DNA from: CAVURS01 sp963795385
GTDB lineage: Bacteria > Actinomycetota > Actinomycetes > Actinomycetales > CAVURS01
Reading direction: 5' to 3'
Length of the DNA: 64,000 nt
NCBI GenBank assembly: GCA_963795385.1
Contig: CAWCHK010000008.1
Coordinates: forward strand, 62,001-126,000
This document shows, piece by piece, positions 44,362-53,874 of this stretch (position 1 is its first letter; each line of letters begins with the position of its first letter). A program made the translations under genes and the position numbers. Below the pieces are notes generated by a model, which did no database searches, had not been told where the DNA came from, and saw only the letters and a list, made by a program, of their open reading frames with translations.

Positions 44362-45320
44362 GCGCCGATGACGGATCGGGTACGGCGGCCGGCGAGGTGT
44401 CCGCGCTGGTGCGGGTCTGGCGCCCAGGACGGCCGGTGGCGGTCGGCGCGACGATCGGCCTCCTGCGCCGAGGCTCGGGAGACCCTGCGTACCAACGGGA
44501 TTCGGACGGCACCGTATGGCGCGCGTGCCGCACGCCGACCGGCCCGGCGACCCTGCGCATCGTTGCCCGGCCAGCGGTCGCAGAGATCGAGGCGACGGCC
44601 TGGGGGCCCGGTCGGGAGTGGGCCCTCGAGGGCCTGCCGCGCCTGCTCGGCGACGAGGACGACCCGGCCGGCTTCGAGCCCCGGCACGACCTGGTGCGCG
44701 AGGCCGCCCGCAGGTTCGGCGGCTGGCGGGTGCCGCGCAGCGGGCTGGTCCTCGAGGCCCTGGCGGCCGCCGCCATCGAGCAGGTGGTGACGGGGCAGGA
44801 GGCGTTCCGCGGCTGGCGGCTGCTGCTGCGCCGGCACGGCGAGGCCGCGCCCGGGCCGGGGGCGGACCGCTCGATGCGGGTCCCTCCCACCGCCGAGCAG
44901 TGGGCCGCGATCCCGTCGTGGGACTGGCTGCAGGCCGGGGTGGACCCGCGGCGTTCCAAGGTCGTCGTGCGCGCGGCCCGGGTGGCCGGCCGGTTGGAGG
45001 CCACCGTCGGGCTGCCGGGCCCGGACGCCGAGCGAGTGCTGCGCGCCGTACCCGGCGTGGGGGTGTGGACGGCCGCGGAGGTCCGCCAGCGGGCTCACGG
45101 TGACGCCGATGCGGTGAGCTTCGGCGACTACCACGTGGCCAAGAACATCGGCTGGGCGCTGACCGGCGCCGAGATCGACGACGAGGCCCTGGCCGAGCTG
45201 CTCGAGCCCTACCGCCCGCACCGCTACCGGGTGCAGCGGCTGCTCGAGCTGGCCGGTGCTATGCGCCCCCGGCACGGCCCCCGGATGGCCCCCCGGACCC
45301 ACCTCCCCACCCGCCGCTAG
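44358..45320 (+). CDS. DNA-3-methyladenine glycosylase II (AlkA-like HhH-GPD)
   Basis: 320 residues from an ATG overlapping the previous stop. The HhH motif is VLRAVPGVGVWTAAEVRQRAHG near residue 230, followed by the catalytic Asp in AVSFGDYHVAKNIGWAL; an N-terminal AlkA_N-like region and GRLEATVGLPGPDAERVL precede it. The family removes alkylated bases by hydrolysing the glycosidic bond. It is transcriptionally coupled to the membrane protein but functionally unrelated. The 3' end is followed by a strong hairpin (45362-45403). The C-terminal 20 residues are Arg/Pro-rich and not conserved. Confidence 0.88.
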   Translation: MSADDGSGTAAGEVSALVRVWRPGRPVAVGATIGLLRRGSGDPAYQRDSDGTVWRACRTPTGPATLRIVARPAVAEIEATAWGPGREWALEGLPRLLGDEDDPAGFEPRHDLVREAARRFGGWRVPRSGLVLEALAAAAIEQVVTGQEAFRGWRLLLRRHGEAAPGPGADRSMRVPPTAEQWAAIPSWDWLQAGVDPRRSKVVVRAARVAGRLEATVGLPGPDAERVLRAVPGVGVWTAAEVRQRAHGDADAVSFGDYHVAKNIGWALTGAEIDDEALAELLEPYRPHRYRVQRLLELAGAMRPRHGPRMAPRTHLPTRR

Positions 45321-45361
45321 CCGCGGGCGCCTCGCGGCCAGCCTGCGCGCCCCTTCGCGAG

Positions 45362-45403
45362 TGTCAGCCCCTCCGGGCGCCAGGCCGCCCGGAGGGGCTG
45401 ACA
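45362..45403. terminator. bidirectional hairpin between alkA-like and cofE
   Basis: 18-bp perfect stem (TGTCAGCCCCTCCGGGCG and its complement) with loop CCAGGC, lying between two convergent genes. No U-run on either side, as is common for high-G+C terminators. It probably ends transcripts from both directions. Confidence 0.7.
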
Positions 45404-45439
45404 ACCCAGCGCCCGGAGGGCTGCCGAAGGAGCGCGGCG

Positions 45440-46522
45440 TCAGTCGACGAGCTCGCGGATCGCGAACCGTGCCTGGGTACCCTCCTCGCGGTCCGGCGAC
45501 GTCGCCAGGTGCTCGGACCACAGCGCGACGTGAAGCCGCGCCACGGCGGCCCCCATGGCGTACGCCGAGGCTCCGGCCAGCTCGACGATGACGCCGGCCA
45601 TGCCCTCGGTCACCGCTCCGGAGACCTGTTCGGGAGCGCCGGCGATGGCCAGCGTCAATGCCCGGTTCGCCCGCGCCGCAACGGGTTCCGGCCCCATTGG
45701 TGGAGCGGCCACCGCGTCGCCGCTGACCGGCCGTCCGGCCTGCAGCGCGGCGCGGACGGCCTCCACGTGCCCGTAGCGGAACCAGTCCTGCCACCACGCG
45801 CCGCCCGCCCCGCGCAGCATCGACGCGGCCCCCGGCCCGTCGTCCTCCATGACGTACGCCGCCGCGCCGGCGACCACCGCGGCGGGGACGCGGTCGAGCT
45901 TGCCCTTCACCAGGTCGGCGGCCGCCGCGACCTCGTCCGCCACGGCTCGCACGGTGACCTCCAGCGCCGTGCCGTGGCTGTCCGGCCGGCCGCGCAGGTC
46001 GTCCAGGACCCGCAGGCCCGCCGCGCCGAGGGCGAAGTCCGTGACGCCGTCCCGCCACGGCCGCCCCGCCGTGTCGGCCACGACCAGAGCGAAGACGACG
46101 TGGTGCACCAGCGGCATCAAGGCCGCCCGCAGGGACCGCGCGACAGCGTCCGGGTCGCCCGGCAGCAGCAGCACCGCGCCGGGCGTGGCGTTGGAGGCGT
46201 CGACGCCCGCGGCGGCCATGACCGGCCCGGCCCGGCCCTCGACGACGACGGTGTCGGCGACGGCCCCGCGCCGCCGGGCCACCGGGCGCACGGTCTGCTC
46301 GGCGACGGCTTCGGCCCGGGAGCCGCCCGGCGCGGCGAGCCCCAGCGCCTTGGAGACCACCTTGCTGGACACCACCAGGATGTCGCCGTCGCGCAGCGCG
46401 AGCGCGCTGGCGGCCAGGCCGCCGACCAGCAGCCGGGCCAGGTCGTCGCCGGCCCGCACCTCCGGGAGGCCACGCACCGCCCACACCGTGAGGGGCTCGC
46501 GGGCGGCCGGGTCGCTCAGCAC
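45440..46522 (-). CDS. cofE: coenzyme F420-0:L-glutamate ligase (CofE/FbiB N-terminal type)
   Basis: 360 residues from a GTG at 46522. TVWAVRGLPEVRAGDDLARLL, GDILVVSSKVVSKALGL, TVVVEGRAGPVMAAAGVDASN and DTAGRPWRDGVTDFALGAAGL are conserved CofE segments. The enzyme adds glutamates to F420-0 with GTP. About 110 residues (from ~250) follow the CofE core, shorter than the ~200-residue FMN/nitroreductase-like domain of mycobacterial FbiB and without recognisable FMN motifs, so the second FbiB activity may be absent. It overlaps cofD by 7 bp. Confidence 0.9.
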   Translation of the reverse strand: MLSDPAAREPLTVWAVRGLPEVRAGDDLARLLVGGLAASALALRDGDILVVSSKVVSKALGLAAPGGSRAEAVAEQTVRPVARRRGAVADTVVVEGRAGPVMAAAGVDASNATPGAVLLLPGDPDAVARSLRAALMPLVHHVVFALVVADTAGRPWRDGVTDFALGAAGLRVLDDLRGRPDSHGTALEVTVRAVADEVAAAADLVKGKLDRVPAAVVAGAAAYVMEDDGPGAASMLRGAGGAWWQDWFRYGHVEAVRAALQAGRPVSGDAVAAPPMGPEPVAARANRALTLAIAGAPEQVSGAVTEGMAGVIVELAGASAYAMGAAVARLHVALWSEHLATSPDREEGTQARFAIRELVD

Positions 46523-47559
46523 TCGGCGGCCGCGGGGGAGCGCAGGCCCAGCGCCAGGTCGAGAGCGTCACCGGCGATGGCCGCGGCTGCAGCGACGTCG
46601 TGCATGAGCAGCGGCCGCCCCCGAACGCCGACCCTCGGGTCGATCGCCCCCGGTGCGGGCAGGTCGTTCGAGTCCACCAGCCAGCCGTCGAGGAAGTCGG
46701 CGTAGAGTCCCGCGACCGCGGCGGTGGTGGACTCCACGCCGATGGCCGCCAGGCAGGCGTCGGCATGACCGCGGACCGGCCGTCCGCCGACCAGGGGCGA
46801 CACGCCGACGACCGGGGCCCGGGTGCCGCGCAAGGCCCCTCGGACCTCGGGCACGCCGAGGATTATCCCGATCGAGACGACCGGGTTCGACGGCGGCAGG
46901 AGGACCACGTCGGCGTCCCGGATCGCTTGCAGCACACCGGGACCGGGCTTGGCCTGCTCGATGCCCACCGCCACGATCTGCCGAGCCGGCACGGCCGCGC
47001 GCAGCCGAACCCACCACTCCTGGAAGTGCACCGCCCGCACCGCCGGGCCGGCTGCGTCGCCGGGCCCGCTCGCGGCGGCGTCGGCGTGCTCCGCATCGAT
47101 CACCACGTGCGTCTCGACGGGGTCGTCCGTCATCGGCAGGAGCCGGATGCCCTGCGCCGGCAGGCCCCATCGCTCGCACAGCACCTCGGTGACCCGGCTG
47201 AGCGGGTAGCCCAGCGCCAGCAGCTGGCTGCGCGCGATGTGCGTGGCGAAGTCGCGGTCGCCGAGCCCGAACCACTGGGGCTGCACGCCGTACGCCGCGA
47301 GCTCGCCCTGCACGCTGTGCGTCTCGTCCTCCCGACCCCAGCCCTGCGCCTCGTCGATGCCGCCGCCGAGGGTGTACATCACGGTGTCGAGGTCCGGGCA
47401 GACCCGCAGCCCGAAGAGCGTGATGTCGTCTCCGGTGTTGCCGATGACGGTGATCTCCGCGGACCGCAGGCCGGGGTCGTCGCTGCCGTCCAGGTGAGCT
47501 CGCAACCCGCGCAGGAAGCGGGCGCCGCCAACCCCGCCGGCGAGTGCCGTGATCTGCAT
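46516..47559 (-). CDS. cofD: 2-phospho-L-lactate transferase-type F420 enzyme (CofD/FbiA)
   Basis: 347 residues from an ATG at 47559. ITALAGGVGGARFLRGL at the N-terminus is the CofD signature; VIGNTGDDITLFGLRVCPDLDT, TLGGGIDEAQGWG and LPPSNPVVSIGIILGVPEV follow. It joins a phospholactate-type or phosphoenolpyruvate-type group to FO to give (dehydro)F420-0, the step before CofE. Upstream is a 339-bp gene-free stretch shared with whiB. The pair cofD-cofE forms a leftward operon. Confidence 0.93.
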   Translation of the reverse strand: MQITALAGGVGGARFLRGLRAHLDGSDDPGLRSAEITVIGNTGDDITLFGLRVCPDLDTVMYTLGGGIDEAQGWGREDETHSVQGELAAYGVQPQWFGLGDRDFATHIARSQLLALGYPLSRVTEVLCERWGLPAQGIRLLPMTDDPVETHVVIDAEHADAAASGPGDAAGPAVRAVHFQEWWVRLRAAVPARQIVAVGIEQAKPGPGVLQAIRDADVVLLPPSNPVVSIGIILGVPEVRGALRGTRAPVVGVSPLVGGRPVRGHADACLAAIGVESTTAAVAGLYADFLDGWLVDSNDLPAPGAIDPRVGVRGRPLLMHDVAAAAAIAGDALDLALGLRSPAAAEC

Positions 47560-47784
47560 GGGCCAAGTCTGTCAGGCCGAAATCGGGCGCCGATCCAGGC
47601 CGCGCACCGGCCGTCCGGTCGGCTCGACCGGGCGCGCGGGACTCCCCGGGCAAGTCCCTTGTGCCACAACGGACCCGCATGACAACCGTTGTCGTCCGGC
47701 CAGCGTTCGGATCGCCGTCCGGCTCGGTATTCAGAGACCTGTTCGACTCCCGCGAGCAATCTTGTGGAGATATCAGAGTTCGGC

Positions 47785-47814
47785 TTGACGCGAGGGGTAT
47801 GACACGCGTGTAAT
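47785..47814 (+). promoter_or_regulatory. whiB promoter: -35 TTGACG, -10 TGTAAT
   Basis: TTGACG (47785-47790) and TGTAAT (47809-47814) are 18 nt apart and lie in the 339-bp gap 47560-47898 between divergent cofD and whiB. A transcription start near 47820 would leave a leader of about 78 nt containing the AAGGAGAG ribosome site. Best canonical sigma-70-like promoter in the window. The remainder of the gap shows no gene. Confidence 0.6.
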
Positions 47815-47898
47815 TCCATCCATGTCATCCGGCTGGGGGGCTGTTCGACACCCGTCGCGTGGGTCGCGCGGTGGCCGTCAAGGGGCAAGGAGAGAGCC

Positions 47899-48177
47899 GT
47901 GCAGGAGCTGAAGCTGATCGTGGACGCTGGGGACGTCATCGACGAGGAGGGCGAGGGAGAGCTCGGCTGGCAGGAGCGGGCGCTGTGCGCCCAGACCGAC
48001 CCCGAGGCCTTCTTCCCGGAGAAGGGCGGCTCCACCCGGGAGGCCAAGAAGGTGTGCATCGGGTGTGACGTGCGCGGCGAGTGCCTCGAGTACGCGCTGG
48101 CCAACGACGAGCGCTTCGGCATCTGGGGCGGGCTGAGCGAGCGCGAGCGCCGCAAGCTCAAGAAGCGCGCGGTCTGA
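47899..48177 (+). CDS. whiB2: WhiB-family iron-sulfur transcription factor
   Basis: 92 residues from a GTG preceded by AAGGAGAG. Four cysteines at 30, 53, 56 and 62 (C-X22-C-X2-C-X5-C) would bind a 4Fe-4S cluster; GIWGGLSERERRKLKKR gives the conserved turn and basic DNA-binding end. An acidic N-terminus (VIDEEGEGELGW) precedes. Location between cofD-cofE and the GT2/DUF5719/manB genes matches whiB2 (whmD) of mycobacteria and wblE/whiB types in other actinobacteria, involved in division and wall control. The symbol rests on synteny and could be another WhiB paralogue. Confidence 0.88.
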   Translation: MQELKLIVDAGDVIDEEGEGELGWQERALCAQTDPEAFFPEKGGSTREAKKVCIGCDVRGECLEYALANDERFGIWGGLSERERRKLKKRAV

Positions 48178-48214
48178 GCGGCCGCCGCCCGCCGGCTGCT
48201 CACCCGACTCCCTC

Positions 48215-51200
48215 ATGACGCTGACTGCGAACTCGTCCAACGTCTCGGTGGCGACCGCAGGCTCGGGTCCGGACCTGGACCCCGACTCCGAACCCACAGC
48301 CGACCCGGACCGGACAGGCGGCCCCGCCCACCAGGGCGTGGCGACCATCACCGCGGTGCTGGTCGCCCACGACGGTGCGGCCTGGCTGCCGAGAGCGCTC
48401 GCCGCCGTCGCGGAGCAGACCCGGCTGCCGGACCGGGTCCTGGCCGTCGACACCGGCTCCGCCGACGAGACGCCGGGCCTGCTCCGCCGGTCGCTGGGGG
48501 CCGAGCAGGTCCGCACCGTGGCCCGCACGACTGGCTTCGGCGCCGCCGTACGGTCTGGCCTCGAGGGCCTGGCTCCGCTGGGCGGCACCGAGTGGCTCTG
48601 GCTGCTGCACGACGACTGCGCACCCGAGCCGGACGCCCTGGCCCGGCTGCTCGACGTCGTCCGCCGTTCGCCGTCGATCGGGGTGGCCGGACCCAAGCTC
48701 GTCGCCTGGGACGACCGTGACCAGCTGCTCGAGGTCGGCCTCACGACGAGCCGTGGAGGCCGCCGGCTGACCGACATCGAGCCGGGCGAGCGGGACCAGG
48801 GACAGCAGGACCACCGCCATGACGTCCTGGCCGTCGGGACCGCGGGCCTGCTGGTCCGGCGCGACGTGTGGGACCGGCTGGGCGGGCTGGACCCGGCGTT
48901 CCCGCTGTTCCGCGACGACATCGACTTCGGCTGGCGGGCCCAGCTCGCCGGCCACCGGGTGGTCGTCGTGCCCGGTGCCCGCGTCGCCGACGCGCAGGCC
49001 AGCGCCCGGGGACTCCGGGCCGTGGACGCGGTTCGCGGGCCGGCCCGGCGGGTCGACCGCACCCACGGTCTGCAGGTGGCGATGGCCGGGGCGCCGGCCG
49101 TGGCCCTGCCGTTCCTGCTGCTGTGGTTCGCCGGCGGCGGCCTGCTGCGAGCGGCCGGCCTGCTCGTCGCGAAGGCGCCGCGCCGCGCGTACGACGAACT
49201 CCTCTCGGTCGGCGCCGCGGTCCTGACTCCGTGGCGGGTCGTGGCCAGCCGCTGGCGGGCCCGAGGCACCCGCGAGGTGCCCCGGCGTGACATCGCCCAG
49301 CTGCTGGCGCCGCGCCGCAGCGCGTTCCGCGGGCTGGCCGAGGCGTTCTCGGGCTCGCTCGGTCGGGACCAGGTCGAGGTGGTCGGAGGCGTCGGGGGTG
49401 TCGGAGGCGTCGCCGGCACCGCGGCCCAGCTCGAGAGCGGCCCGACGTCGGAGGAGAGCGAGAACGCCGAACGGGTCACGACCCGGCTCACCAGCCGCGT
49501 CCTGACCAACCCCGGGCTACTCGTCGTCCTGCTCACCAGCGCCGTGACCGGCGCGGTCGTCCGCCCCCTGCTCGGCCGCGGCACCTTGACCGGCGGTCAG
49601 CTGCTCTCCTACTCCGGGAGCGCGCGCCAGGTCTGGCACTCGTACGTCGACGCGTGGCACGGCACCGGCCTCGGCACCGACGCCCCACCCGCGCCTTACC
49701 GAGCGGTGCTGGCCGGGCTCGCCTGGCTGCTCCAGCCGCTGACCACGCAGCCCAGTGCCCTGGCGGTCGACGTCCTGCTGATCGGCGCGATGCCGCTGTC
49801 GGCCCTGACGGCGTACGTCGCCGCGGGCACCGTCCTGCGCAACCCCTGGGTCCGGGCCTGGGCCGCCCTCACCTGGGCGACCCTGCCGACCGTGACCGGC
49901 GCCGTGGAGTCCGGCCGCCTGGCCGGGACCGTCGTCCACGTCCTCCTGCCGCTCGTGGTGCTCGGCTTCGCCCGCACGCTGCGCCGGCCCGGCTCCAGCA
50001 CGGCCGCGTTCGCCGGCGGTCTCGCGCTCGCCGTCGCCGCGTCGTTCGCGCCCGTCCTGCTCCTCCCCGCCGCCGCCGCGGCCCTCGTCGGCCTGGTTCT
50101 CGGCGGCTGGGCCCGGCGGGCCCGCGCGCTGCTGCTCGTCGCCGTCCCGGCCGTCCTGCTGGCGCCCTGGCTGGGCACCCTGTGGGACGACCCCCGACAG
50201 CTGTTCACCGGGCCGGGGCTGCTCGTGCCGTCCGGCGCCGGGCACCCGCTCGACCTCGCCCTGCTGCACCCGGGCGGCCCGGGGGTCGGCAGCGCGTGGC
50301 TCGCCGCCCCGCTCCTGCTGGTCGGCGTGGCCGGGCTCTTTCGCAGGGGCGGGTCGGCCCTGCTCGCCTCGGCCGGCCTGCTGGCCCTGGCCGGCCTTGG
50401 TCTCGCGCTGGTCCTGCCCCGGGTCGTCATCGCGACGGGTACGTCGTCCAGCGCGGGCGCCGGCCTGGTGGGCCCGCTGGGTGCGTGGTCCGGCACCGGT
50501 GTGGACCTGCTCGCCGTCGCCGTGCTGGTCGCGGCCCTGCACGGCGTCGACGGGCTGGGGGCCCGGCTGTCGCGACACAGGTTCGGCTGGCGCCAGCTCA
50601 TCCTCGCGCCGCTGGCCGCCGCGGCGCTCGTCACGACGCTGGTCACTGCGGCCCTGCTCGTGGTCAGCCCGACCGCCGGGCCGGTCCAGCGGAGCGCGGC
50701 GATGGTCCTGCCCGCCGTGGCCGTCGACCAGGCCACCGGGCCGAACGCCGCCCGCACGCTGGTCCTCATGGCGGCCGGCCCGCCGGCAGCCGCTCGGCGC
50801 CGCGGGACCCGCGGACGGCGGGCCCACCCCTTCGGGCGTGGGGTACCGCCTGGTCGGGGCGGAGCTCGGCGACCCGGCGCTCACCCTGCCGCTGCCCGAG
50901 GCCCAGCCTCTGGTGGCCTCCGTGACGCAGACCCTCGTGGGTGCCAGCAACGACGTGAGCTCGAGCACCGCGGCCCGAGCCCTCCTGCGGCTGGGGATCG
51001 GGTTCGTCGTCGTGACCCGGCCGGTGCCGGCCGCCTTCGAGCAGCAGCTGGACACGACCTCCGGCCTGACCCGGTTGGGCGAGAACGCGTCGTACGCGCT
51101 GTGGCGGGTCGAGGCGGCGGCTCCGGTCGCCACCCGCGGGGTCGCAACGCAGCCGCAGCCGGCGGCGCGGGCGCGGCTGGTGGACGGGACCGGCCGGCTC

Positions 51201-51521
51201 CTGCAGGACGTCCCGGTCGGCGGACCGCACGGGCGGGTCGACACGACGGTCGGTGCCGGGCCGGCGGGCCGGCGGGTGGTCCTGGCCGAGCCGTTCAGCC
51301 CTGTGTGGCGGGCGAGTGCCGGCGGCGTCGCCCTGAGCCCGTCGTCGTCCGGCGGCCTGCAGGCCTTCCGGCTCCCGACGTCCGGCGGCCGGCTGCACGT
51401 GGCCGCGACCGACGACCGCCACCGCCTGTTGATGGTCCAGGGGCTCGGCCTCGTCGTGGTGCTCCTGCTCGCCCTCCCGTTCGGCCGCCGCCGCCGTGAC
51501 GACCACCAGGTGCTGGCATGA
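48215..51521 (+). pseudogene. GT2 glycosyltransferase with multi-spanning C-terminus, frameshifted
   Basis: Corrected length about 1,100 residues. Residues 45-290 are a GT2 domain: TAVLVAHDGAAWLPRALAAV, LAVDTGSADETP, LLHDDCAPEPDALARL and FRDDIDFGWRAQLAGH. About twelve hydrophobic helices follow from residue 290 to 840, with a GGVGGVGGVAG run near 392. Near 50790 one extra G shifts the frame; downstream PLGAAGPADGG to ALPFGRRRRDDHQVLA reads to 51521 and ends in a soluble domain plus one membrane helix. It overlaps the DUF5719 gene by 4 bp. This gene pair after whiB is a conserved actinobacterial arrangement. A role in wall glycan assembly is inferred; the break is probably a sequence error. 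Confidence 0.82.
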
Positions 51522-53077
51522 GGTCGGTCCTGCGGGCTGTCCTGGTGACGGCGATCGGGGCCGGGCTCGTCGTCGGCGCGGTGCGGCTGCCGAACCTGCG
51601 CTTCCACGTGGCGGGCTACGCCGCCTCCGACGGCTCGGTGTCGTCCAGCGCCGCATCGATCGGTGGGGCGGCTGCACCGTCGGCTCGCGCGGTCACCCAG
51701 TCGTCCCTCGTCTGTCCGGGGCCGGAAACCGTTGGTGTCAAAGGCGTCGACGCCAAGGCGGCCGCCGTACCGACCCAGGTCCTCGCGGCCGCCCCGCCGA
51801 CCGACCTGCTCGCCGGCGCCCTGGCCGGTCAGAGCGGCTCGGCGGCGTCGACCAGCCAGCCATCGGCGCCGGGATCGGTCAATGCCACGGCAATCGGCGG
51901 CGGCGTCGATCCGGTCGGCTTCACCTCCCTCGACGCTCCCGGCGTCTCCTCGACCGAGACCAGCGCCGCCCGCTCGATCCTGTTGGCGGGCAAGGGTTCT
52001 CTGGCTCCCGGGCTGACGGCGATGCAGAGCTCGCTCGTCACCAGCGGGGACCTCCGCGGGCTCTCGACCGCCTCCTGCCAGGTGCCCTCGGCCGAGACCT
52101 GGTTGGTCGGTGGCGGCGGCCAGGCTGGCCGGCGTGGCCGCATCGTCCTGACCAACCCGACGCCCAACGGGGTCACCGTCGACCTGATCGTCTACGGCGC
52201 CAAGGGGCAGGTCGCGGCCACGGCCGGGCGCGGCATCGTGGTCGGCGCGCACAAGCGGACCGTGGTCCTGCTCGACGCCATCGCACCGGGGGAGCCGTCG
52301 CCGGTCGTCCACGTCGTGGCGACGGGCGGGGTGATCGCCGCGACCCTGAACGACACCTGGCTCGACGGCACGACCCCGGCCGGATCCGATGACGTCGTGG
52401 GTACGGCGGCGGGACGGCACCTCGTCGTGCCGGGCGTCTCGGCCTCGGGTACGCCGGGCAGTGCGACCCTGCGGGTGGCCGCGACGAGCCGGGAGGCCAT
52501 CGTGCAGGTGAGGCTGCTCAACGCCACCGGCCCGACGGCCGCACCGGTCAACAACGGCGTCGTCCGGGTCCCGGCCCACACCGTGCGGGACGTCGACCTG
52601 TCCGGCGCGCCGGCCGCGACGTACGGCGTGGAGCTCACCTCGACGGCCCCGGTGGTGGCCGGCGTACAGCTCCGGCCCGGCGTCGCGGCCCCCGGCGTGC
52701 GCCGGGACCTGGCCTGGACCACGGCCGTGCCGGCCATCACCGACCTGGCCGGCTTCCCCCTGGGCCCGTCGGCGGCGCCCTGGGCGCACTCGGTGAGCCT
52801 CACGGCCGCCAGCGCCGACTCCACCGTCGACGTCGTGTCGGTCGCGGCCGACGGTACGCAGACCCCTCAGCCGGTCGTCGTCGCGGCCGGCACCACCCAG
52901 ACGCTCGCACTCCCCGGACCGGCCGACAGCGTCTGGCTCCGGGTCGAGTCGGGCGCAGTGACCGCAGCGCTGTACACCCGGTACGCCGACCTGGCCGGGC
53001 CCCTGGTCTCCGTAGCGCCGCTGACGCCGGCGCCGCTGCACGTCACGCCGGTCCCGGTCCATCCCCTCGGCGGCTGA
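51518..53077 (+). CDS. DUF5719 family secreted/anchored protein
   Basis: 519 residues from an ATG. A single N-terminal hydrophobic segment (LRAVLVTAIGAGLVVGAV) suggests export or anchoring; the rest is Ala/Val/Thr/Ser-rich and beta-predicted, with SSLVCPGPETVG near residue 70 and WLVGGGGQAGRRGRIVLTNPTPNGVTVDLIVYG near 195. This matches DUF5719, which is found next to the large GT2 in many actinobacteria. No enzyme motif is seen. Likely extracytoplasmic partner of the GT2 it is coupled to. Confidence 0.85.
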   Translation: MRSVLRAVLVTAIGAGLVVGAVRLPNLRFHVAGYAASDGSVSSSAASIGGAAAPSARAVTQSSLVCPGPETVGVKGVDAKAAAVPTQVLAAAPPTDLLAGALAGQSGSAASTSQPSAPGSVNATAIGGGVDPVGFTSLDAPGVSSTETSAARSILLAGKGSLAPGLTAMQSSLVTSGDLRGLSTASCQVPSAETWLVGGGGQAGRRGRIVLTNPTPNGVTVDLIVYGAKGQVAATAGRGIVVGAHKRTVVLLDAIAPGEPSPVVHVVATGGVIAATLNDTWLDGTTPAGSDDVVGTAAGRHLVVPGVSASGTPGSATLRVAATSREAIVQVRLLNATGPTAAPVNNGVVRVPAHTVRDVDLSGAPAATYGVELTSTAPVVAGVQLRPGVAAPGVRRDLAWTTAVPAITDLAGFPLGPSAAPWAHSVSLTAASADSTVDVVSVAADGTQTPQPVVVAAGTTQTLALPGPADSVWLRVESGAVTAALYTRYADLAGPLVSVAPLTPAPLHVTPVPVHPLGG

Positions 53078-53153
53078 GCGACGGTTCGGTGCGGTCCGTG
53101 GCGGCGCCGGTGGCTCGCGGTCCGGCGCCTGCTCGGTCCGTCTCGCGACCCCA

Positions 53154-53196
53154 CAACGGTGCAACTCTGCGTCAAGCCTGACGCAGAGTTGCACCG
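53154..53196. repeat. intergenic palindromic element, copy 1
   Basis: 43-bp unit; CGGTGCAACTCTGCGTCA, 4-nt loop AGCC, then its exact complement (18-bp stem). It lies between convergent DUF5719 and metallopeptidase genes. A second copy, 37/43 identical, lies at 60391-60433, also between convergent genes. Possibly a terminator or a REP-like element. Confidence 0.85.
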
Positions 53197-53204
53197 CCGG
53201 CGAG

Positions 53205-53280
53205 GCCCGCCGCCGGCCAGGCCCGCCGCCGGCCAGGCCCGCCGCCGGCCAGGCCCGCCGCCGGCGAGGCCCGCCGCCCT
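53205..53280. repeat. 16-bp minisatellite
   Basis: About five head-to-tail copies of GCCCGCCGCCGGCCAG (53205, 53221, 53237, 53253 and a partial at 53269), directly after palindromic copy 1. In the 253-bp gap between DUF5719 and metallopeptidase genes. No coding role seen. Confidence 0.85.
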
Positions 53281-53330
53281 CGCGGCCCGCCCGGCCAGAC
53301 ACCGGCCTTCGACCTCAGAGGGGTGGCAGG

Positions 53331-53771
53331 TCAGTCGCCCGTGCCGTAGCGGGGGTCGACGGCGTTCGGCTCGATCCCGATCAGGTGGGCCACCTGCTCG
53401 ACGACGACGTCGTGGACCAGCCGGGCGGTCTCCCGCAGGTCCGGGGCGCGGGTCTCGACCGGGCGGCGGTAGACCACGATCCGGGCCGGGTGCCCGCCGG
53501 AGCGGGGAAAGAGCCTCCCGAGCGGGACCTCGCCGTGCTCCCACGGTGCGGGGTCGCTCGGCGGCACGTCCTCGACCGCGAACTCGACCTCGGCCAGCTG
53601 CTCGCTCCACCGCTGGTCCAGCCGCTCGGCCGCATCCAGGACCAGGCCGTCGAAGCGCTCCGCCCGGCTGCGCGACAGCGGCAACGACGCCGGCACCAGC
53701 GGCCCGCGCAGCCCGCGCCCGTGCCGCTCGCGGCGTCTCGACGGCCGCCGGCGCGCAGGGGTCGAGGACAT
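53331..53771 (-). CDS. metallopeptidase-family (DUF1025/zincin-like) protein lacking HExxH
   Basis: 146 residues from an ATG. Basic Arg-rich N-terminus (residues 6-20), then PLSRSRAERFDGLVLDAAERLDQRW, VEFAVEDVPP and RIVVYRRPVETRA, the usual order of the PF06262 family. Where active members have an HExxH zinc site, this one reads VHDVVVEQVAHLIGI, so the first His is Val and only one His remains. It is therefore probably not a zinc protease, although it keeps the place of the conserved gene (Rv3259 in M. tuberculosis). Transcribed against its neighbours. Confidence 0.75.
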   Translation of the reverse strand: MSSTPARRRPSRRRERHGRGLRGPLVPASLPLSRSRAERFDGLVLDAAERLDQRWSEQLAEVEFAVEDVPPSDPAPWEHGEVPLGRLFPRSGGHPARIVVYRRPVETRAPDLRETARLVHDVVVEQVAHLIGIEPNAVDPRYGTGD

Positions 53772-53862
53772 CCGCCAACCTTAGGCCGCGTCGCAGCGGG
53801 AGGGACCGGGCGACACGGGCGCGCTCGGCCGGGCAATGCGACCCGTGGTCCGCGCCCGGAGG

Positions 53863-53868
53863 TAACTT
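53863..53868 (+). promoter_or_regulatory. -10 box TAACTT for DUF3499 gene
   Basis: TAACTT ends 6 nt before the GTG at 53875 in the divergent gap after the metallopeptidase gene. Leaderless spacing. Confidence 0.45.
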
Positions 53869-53874
53869 CCCCTT

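Noticed and set aside
47560..47784. A gene in the cofD-whiB gap
   Set aside because: No frame with start, ribosome site and conserved translation was found; the gap carries promoters instead.
53205..53280. CRISPR array or coding repeat
   Set aside because: Head-to-tail 16-bp copies with no spacers and no frame kept (16 is not a multiple of three).
49517..53302. A 1,261-residue leftward open frame
   Set aside because: It is antisense to the GT2 and DUF5719 genes, rich in Arg/Gly/Asp/Gln with no family motif. Long antisense frames are normal in very high-G+C DNA.
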